Assembly (NCBI GenBank): GCA_947084935.1
Contig: CAMTUH010000001.1
Location: forward strand, 186,001-250,000
Source of the DNA: CAMTUH01 sp947084935
Lineage (GTDB): Bacteria > Pseudomonadota > Gammaproteobacteria > Coxiellales > Coxiellaceae
Reading direction: 5' to 3'
Length of the DNA stretch: 64,000 bases
Below the pieces are notes generated by a model. The model saw nothing but the letters and a program-made list of their open reading frames with translations, was not told where the DNA came from and ran no database searches. Of the stretch, positions 59,949 to 64,000 are shown piece by piece. Every line of letters starts with the position of its first letter. Positions within the stretch are counted from its first letter, which is position 1. The position numbers and the translations under genes were made by a program.

Positions 59949-60303
59949 AGCCCAACAATTAATTCGTTAGTCTTCGAAGCTCAGTCCAACGGACCTACCT
60001 AATTATTCCAAGCTACATTTTTTGTAACTATTCACGCCCCATGGCAATTGCACTCAAATTTAATGATGCCCTATTTCCACCACCGACGTGCCGCGGCTTG
60101 TCCGCGGCATCTAGGAAACAAAAGATTCTGGATCCCGCGGACAAGCCGCGGGACGTTGGCGAGGAGCGCAAGATACTGCCAAATGCAATTGCCATGGGGC
60201 GTGAATAGTTACCATTTTTTTAGCTTTTTAAGATCTGTTTAATATTATCCAGCTATACTTCTTCTTCGTATTTTTTCAAACAAACTCAGCAACGAGATTA
60301 GCT
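59949..60303. repeat. Inverted-repeat element, family A, copy 2 (60024-60212) in a 355-base gap
   Basis: A perfect 28-bp inverted repeat: 60024-60051 (GTAACTATTCACGCCCCATG...) and 60185-60212. Inside, CTGGATCCCGCGG / CCGCGGGA palindromes as in the 29.5 kb copy. Before it, 59947-59990 has a split TTCGAAGCCCAACAATTAAT motif also seen at 35789. After it come the regulatory elements of the 60.3 kb gene. No gene. Confidence 0.87.
60228..60259 (+). promoter_or_regulatory. PmrA box and -10 for the 60.3 kb gene
   Basis: TTAAGATC (60228) and TTAATATT (60239) start 11 bases apart; the second is a perfect match to the published half-site. TATACT follows at 60254-60259 after 7 bases, the same layout as at 7492-7523. 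Confidence 0.65.
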
Positions 60304-61584
60304 ATGCGATCGCACGAACCTCAAAAAAAAGCCCCACGCCGAGAAAGCAGAGTAGTCGAAGCACTCGAGGAGCAAATAAACATCGCCCGTCGAGGGGGTG
60401 ACCTGAAAGGATTGGAAGACGCAATAACAGAGTGCATACTTCTGGGTGAGGGATACAAATACATAAATAACGATGATCAAGTCCGCATCGCGGAAGCAAT
60501 TTGGTTGCTTGATAAGCGGCAATATTTGCCTGAGAGGGTGACCCAGCTCAAGAAAATCTTTATAGAAGCTATTGAAGGCAGGGTGTTATTAAAAAAAGGG
60601 GAAGGATATGAACGAAAACGAAACTTATCGGAACTACACTCATTAAACAAATTATTTATCGAGGTGAGTTTTCAGGATAATTGCAAAGAAATGCGAGAGA
60701 GGCGAATGGAACTCGTTACCAAGATTGGGGCATTGTTGCGTAAGTTGCGGTATCCCAATCAGCCCTTGTCAATAGAGGGGTATCTGTCTATCAAACGACT
60801 ACTGCCTTATCTGGATGGTAGTGATAGCGCAACACAGACGTTATTAGGGGAGTTTAAAGCGTTGCAGAGTGCAGCAGCTCGGAAGCTAGAGGCTAGAATT
60901 AAGCAACAAAAGACGAAACAAGAAGTATCGGAAACAAAAGAAGAAGTAGAAGAGGCGGAGCTACGAGCATCGAAGAAAAGAGGAGCGAAAGAAAAAAAAA
61001 CGAAGAAGAAGAAAAGCCGGCCAGCGAAACGCCCAAGACCCTCCTCTGGAAGTCCAGATGAATTTCCTCAGCCAGTAGTGAACTCTGATGATACTGATCC
61101 CACAGCTCTACTGCCGCAAACTGTGAGTCCGGCCCCAAACGGAACATTGCTTCAACAAGCGCGTTACAACTTGGTTAGCTGCTGGCTTCAACAAGTGTGT
61201 TCTAACCACGACGCCCCTCAAGCGGGACTGGATTCAAGTCTAAATCCAGATCCAGGTCCAGACTCCGATTCAGATTCTTCAGATTCTGACTCTGATTCCT
61301 GTGACTCTGATTCAAATTCTTCAGATTCGGGCTTTGATTCCGAACCTATCGAAGGACAAAGACAGGCGGCAAAATTCTCAAATGGTTTTTTTCCAACAAC
61401 CACCACGACTTCCACGACCAGGGCGGCTTCTGAGGCGTCGCCAAAGCCCGGCGATTACCATAACACCACAGCCGACTCTCAATCGGATTCAGACTCAGAC
61501 TCTGAAGAAGTTCAATTCACAACATCGTCTAGCTTGTTAGATTTATGGAGTCCGCCTAGAAAAAATGGCCCTGCAAGGTCCTAG
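60304..61584 (+). CDS. Candidate nuclear-targeted effector with basic block and Ser-Asp repeats
   Basis: A 426-residue protein of unknown family. Residues 1-205 are helical and charged (EALEEQINIARRGGDLKGLE; KFEAL-like helices). 205-260 are Lys/Glu then strongly basic: KKRGAKEKKTKKKKSRPAKR, which looks like a bipartite or extended nuclear localisation signal. 265-315 are linker; 320-350 is an Asp-Ser repeat (DSDSDSSDSDSDSCDSDS); 365-426 are Thr/Ser-rich with a second DSDSDSE block. Disordered acidic Ser-Asp stretches are typical of eukaryote-facing proteins and would be casein-kinase-2 substrates in a host cell. A good PmrA box precedes it. Its stop overlaps the npr stop (CTAG). Confidence 0.85.
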   Translation: MRSHEPQKKAPRRESRVVEALEEQINIARRGGDLKGLEDAITECILLGEGYKYINNDDQVRIAEAIWLLDKRQYLPERVTQLKKIFIEAIEGRVLLKKGEGYERKRNLSELHSLNKLFIEVSFQDNCKEMRERRMELVTKIGALLRKLRYPNQPLSIEGYLSIKRLLPYLDGSDSATQTLLGEFKALQSAAARKLEARIKQQKTKQEVSETKEEVEEAELRASKKRGAKEKKTKKKKSRPAKRPRPSSGSPDEFPQPVVNSDDTDPTALLPQTVSPAPNGTLLQQARYNLVSCWLQQVCSNHDAPQAGLDSSLNPDPGPDSDSDSSDSDSDSCDSDSNSSDSGFDSEPIEGQRQAAKFSNGFFPTTTTTSTTRAASEASPKPGDYHNTTADSQSDSDSDSEEVQFTTSSSLLDLWSPPRKNGPARS

Positions 61585-61850
61585 GCCTCTTCACCAAACC
61601 GATCGTTAATTAACGCTTCAACGGCCTGTGCAGCCTCTTGTTCGTCGTCGCCAGACACAATCAATTCAACTTCTTGGCCGCAGCTGACGGCCAACACCAT
61701 CAGACTCATGATGCTTTTCGCGCTGACTTCACGTCCTTTATAGCCAATTTGTATTTCGCTCTGATACCGACCCGCTAAGTTCGTCAATTTCATTGCGGCG
61801 CGCGCGTGGAGCCCCAGTTTATTTATTATTTTTAATTTTTTTCGAATCAT
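61581..61850 (-). CDS. npr: HPr-like phosphocarrier (NPr)
   Basis: An 89-residue HPr-fold protein with His15 in KLGLHARAAM and Ser46 in AKSIMSLMVLA, the two phosphorylation sites. Start 61850 gives the family's length; upstream codons lie in the end of hprK, which it overlaps by 32 bases. The neighbourhood (hprK) suggests phosphorylation at Ser46 as a regulatory device rather than sugar transport. Confidence 0.92.
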   Translation of the reverse strand: MIRKKLKIINKLGLHARAAMKLTNLAGRYQSEIQIGYKGREVSAKSIMSLMVLAVSCGQEVELIVSGDDEQEAAQAVEALINDRFGEEA

Positions 61851-62382
61851 TTTTGTCTCGAGCTGAGTGACATTTTTTATCAAAGATATCGCCGACGTCA
61901 ATGCCTGTTAAACGCAAGCGATGATTTTTTACCAGTGTTTCGATCAACAGCGGTAAATTTCTTCCGAGATTTGCCGGGAACGTGATTTTCGGAACAGTAA
62001 TATCTAAAACTTTTTCATTATGATACAGCGGTTTTAAAGGGTCATCCACTGGTGGCATTTTATTTGGTGCGACAAGATCAATACAAAGATTAATTTCGTG
62101 GTGATCGAGAGTTGCGCGTTCACCCAATAATTGAGACACGTCAACAACACCCACGCCTGTGATCATGAGCATGTTTTGGGTAAGCGACGGGCAAGAGCCA
62201 ATCAATTTTCCGTTTTGCTTTGCTATTTCCACAACATCGTCACTCACGAGTGTGTGCTTTCGATCGAGTAAACTGAGTGTAAGCTCGCTTTTCCCGATGT
62301 CGTGTGATCCGGTAATGAGTACGCCGAGCGTATCGATCACCAATAAATTGCCGTGTATCGTGTGATTATAAGTCAAATTCAT
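61819..62382 (-). CDS. hprK: HPr kinase/phosphorylase, short form
   Basis: A 187-residue kinase domain. P-loop GVLITGSHDIGKSEL (Gly25-Ser32), LVSDDVVEIAKQNGKLIGSC and ITGVGVVDVSQLLGERAT are family signatures. The N-terminal domain of Firmicutes HprK (total about 310 residues) is absent, as in the short alphaproteobacterial enzymes. The C-terminus is Lys/Asn-rich (DKNDSKKIKNNK), and its 3' end overlaps npr. It overlaps the lptB end by 17 bases. Confidence 0.88.
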   Translation of the reverse strand: MNLTYNHTIHGNLLVIDTLGVLITGSHDIGKSELTLSLLDRKHTLVSDDVVEIAKQNGKLIGSCPSLTQNMLMITGVGVVDVSQLLGERATLDHHEINLCIDLVAPNKMPPVDDPLKPLYHNEKVLDITVPKITFPANLGRNLPLLIETLVKNHRLRLTGIDVGDIFDKKCHSARDKNDSKKIKNNK

Positions 62383-63091
62383 GCCCCAGATACACTTCGC
62401 GAACGTCTTTGTTGGCTAAAATTTCGCTGGGTTTTCCTGTGGCGATGATACTGCCTTCGTTGACGATATACGCGCGTTGACAAATATCTAACGTTTCTCG
62501 CACGTTGTGGTCAGTAATTAAAATACCAATGCCGCGATCGCGTAAATGAATAATAATGCGTTTAATATCGATGACGGAAATAGGGTCAATTCCGGCAAAA
62601 GGTTCGTCTAAGAGAATAAATTTAGGATCCATCGCCAAGGCGCGCGCGATTTCAACGCGGCGTCGTTCACCACCGGAGAGGCTGAATCCAGGAATCTTGC
62701 GTAAATGTCCGATGTGAAATTCTTGCATCAGGCTCTCGCATTTTTCTCGACGCTGTTTTTTCGATAAATCATCGCGTAATTCAAGAATGGCCAGAATGTT
62801 GTCCTCGACAGACAACTTACGGAAAATGGAAGTCTCTTGGGGGAGATAACCAATCCCCAATCGCGCGCGTTTATGCATGGGGTATTGGCTGATGTTGATA
62901 TCTCCCAAATACACTTCACCGTTATCGGGAGAAATCAAACCGACAATCATGTAAAAACTCGTTGTCTTTCCAGCGCCGTTGGGGCCGAGCATTCCTACCA
63001 CTTCATTGCTGATACTGATGGAGACGTCTTTAACAACTTGGCGGGATTTATAGCTTTTTTGTAGGTTTTTCGCGCTTAAAATAGTCGGCAT
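62366..63091 (-). CDS. lptB: LPS export ABC ATPase LptB
   Basis: A 241-residue ATPase. Walker A GPNGAGKTT (36-44), Q-loop YLPQETSIFRKLSV, signature FSLSGGERRRVEIARA, Walker B FILLDEPFAGIDP and ITDHNVRETLD. It powers LptFGC to move LPS from the inner membrane. It begins 5 bases after the lptC stop. Confidence 0.96.
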   Translation of the reverse strand: MPTILSAKNLQKSYKSRQVVKDVSISISNEVVGMLGPNGAGKTTSFYMIVGLISPDNGEVYLGDINISQYPMHKRARLGIGYLPQETSIFRKLSVEDNILAILELRDDLSKKQRREKCESLMQEFHIGHLRKIPGFSLSGGERRRVEIARALAMDPKFILLDEPFAGIDPISVIDIKRIIIHLRDRGIGILITDHNVRETLDICQRAYIVNEGSIIATGKPSEILANKDVREVYLGHEFDL

Positions 63092-63096
63092 AGTGT

Positions 63097-63753
63097 TTAA
63101 TTTTTAGGTTTTCTTTTATGATACCAGATATACGACTTTCTTGTCGAAGAAGTGTTTTTAGTCTCTTTTTTAGGTACTTCTTCAGCCGTTTCTTCACCGT
63201 CGTAAAAACCTTGTGAATGGGAAAACAATTTTATGACGCCGGTCTTTAAATTGGCTTCCATGCCCGTGCCTTTGACGAGGGAACCGGGCCTCACGATGGT
63301 GACCGGGTCGTCAGTCGTTGCGGTGGATTGCGGCGGGTGTATGGTTGCGGTGGTCGTGAGGATCGTGGTTTCCGGATTGTCCGGTTCAGCGGGTTGATGG
63401 ATGTGAACGTCATCGCGCAAAAATACGGAATTGATGCCGTCTCGGCTCGTTCCGTGTTCGGCCGTAATGTACCACGGAACACGTTCACTCGTATAAATCA
63501 TGAAATTCGGTTGAGCGAATACCGCAGAATTTTGATTCGGATAGTGAATGACTTTTGGCGTGAGTAAATGGCTGTGCAGATTTCCTTGGTCATCGTATTC
63601 TGAATAATCCACGTTAACCATGAAGGCGTCGGGGCGTTGATTTAATTGTTGCGTGGGTGGAGGCGATTCGTGTTGAGTACTGCGCAGCATGAACAATGTG
63701 CTCAACGAGGCAGCGATTATTAAAAATAAACTTAACCAAAAGTTTCGGTTCAT
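63097..63753 (-). CDS. lptC: LPS export protein LptC
   Basis: A 218-residue bitopic protein with one N-terminal span (5-22) and a periplasmic beta-jellyroll (about 45-190). DAFMVNVDYSEYDDQGNLHS, LTPKVIHYP and HGTSRDGINSVFLRDDVHIH match LptC. The tail (EVPKKETKNTSSTRKSYIWY) is longer than usual. The ATG overlaps kdsC's stop as ATGA. LptA, which normally lies between lptC and lptB, is missing here. Confidence 0.85.
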   Translation of the reverse strand: MNRNFWLSLFLIIAASLSTLFMLRSTQHESPPPTQQLNQRPDAFMVNVDYSEYDDQGNLHSHLLTPKVIHYPNQNSAVFAQPNFMIYTSERVPWYITAEHGTSRDGINSVFLRDDVHIHQPAEPDNPETTILTTTATIHPPQSTATTDDPVTIVRPGSLVKGTGMEANLKTGVIKLFSHSQGFYDGEETAEEVPKKETKNTSSTRKSYIWYHKRKPKN

Positions 63754-64000
63754 GACCCTCTATTCCAAATATGAGTTTGCAGTGACAATATCATCTCGCA
63801 AATTTCGCGCACAGCGCCTTCCCCCCCCGAACGTTTCGTCTGGTAATCGGCAGCTTTTTTGACGGTATCGACAGCATTTTTTACGGCAATAGCAAGCCCG
63901 ACGCGTTCCAAAACCGGAAGATCGGGTAAATCGTCGCCCGCAAAAGCCGTCATTTCAGGCGTTAACTGCAAATCGGTTAGCAATTTTTCGAAAGCCGTTA
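63750..64000 (-). CDS. kdsC: KDO-8-phosphate phosphatase KdsC, C-terminal part (cut by window edge)
   Basis: The last 83 codons of a HAD phosphatase, open to the right edge. TAFAGDDLPDLPVLERVGLA is the HAD motif IV region, and TKRSGGEGAVREICEMIL is the typical KdsC end. It makes KDO from KDO-8-phosphate for LPS inner core and leads the kdsC-lptC-lptB operon. Confidence 0.92.
   Translation of the reverse strand, partial: TAFEKLLTDLQLTPEMTAFAGDDLPDLPVLERVGLAIAVKNAVDTVKKAADYQTKRSGGEGAVREICEMILSLQTHIWNRGS

Noticed and set aside
1..64000. CRISPR array, rRNA genes or prophage genes
   Set aside because: No regularly spaced direct repeats, no rRNA-like stretches and no phage integrase, terminase or capsid-like proteins were seen.

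Overview
The window reads as chromosome of Coxiella burnetii or a very close relative (Gammaproteobacteria, Legionellales). The pointers are a small histone H1-like protein of the HcbA/Hq1 type, several large unknown proteins rich in Ser/Asp and coiled coil, a protein with an ankyrin-like patch, and four promoter regions with paired TTAA half-sites 11 bases apart, the spacing described for PmrA, the regulator of Dot/Icm secretion in Legionella and Coxiella. Intergenic spaces are crowded with short palindromic and inverted-repeat elements. Species assignment is by recognition, not by a database search.

Layout. 0-7.5 kb: ygfZ (cut by the left edge), an MFS transporter, metF-metE, glutamate dehydrogenase and a candidate effector gene. 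7.6-12.5 kb: a membrane protein coupled to ogt, the ribosomal operon rpsP-rimM-trmD-rplS, and ffh. 12.5-18.9 kb: a ypjD remnant, a CorB-like protein, a prepilin-like protein, adk, a thioredoxin, hcbA, a DUF2147 protein, a KefB-like antiporter and ampE. 18.9-24.4 kb: pyruvate dehydrogenase aceE-aceF-lpd. 24.5-31.3 kb: comF, bioC-msrB, the ankyrin protein, a tiny exported protein, ispA and xseB, all separated by repeats. 31.6-43 kb: a hydrolase/phosphoribosyltransferase pair, an indoleamine 2,3-dioxygenase with its MFS transporter, two tandem paralogous membrane proteins, rlmJ, another MFS transporter, an unknown acidic protein, a MaoC-type hydratase, a NeuB/PseI-like synthase and a VOC protein.

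43.1-47.1 kb is the most unusual part. It is a tightly packed, visibly AT-richer four-gene operon encoding an alpha-oxoamine-synthase-like PLP enzyme, a CitE-like lyase, a probable Fe(II)/2-oxoglutarate dioxygenase and an ornithine-cyclodeaminase-family protein, which together look like a small-molecule biosynthetic pathway of unknown product. 47.4-50.8 kb is an Mla/MCE-type lipid transport operon with its lipoprotein, followed by two exported unknowns. 52.1-59.4 kb holds tRNA-Leu(UAG), tig-clpP-clpX-lon and pmbA. 59.4-61.6 kb holds two more candidate effector genes with PmrA-like boxes, one with a nuclear-localisation-like basic block and Ser-Asp repeats. The right end carries kdsC (cut)-lptC-lptB-hprK-npr on the minus strand, with no lptA between lptC and lptB.

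The dominant non-coding theme is mobile or palindromic repeats: a GTAGCC...GGAATTCC family, at least five longer inverted-repeat elements of about 100-265 bp, and a perfect 31-bp hairpin. Some run into coding sequence: comF, bioC and probably ispA carry repeat-derived codons.
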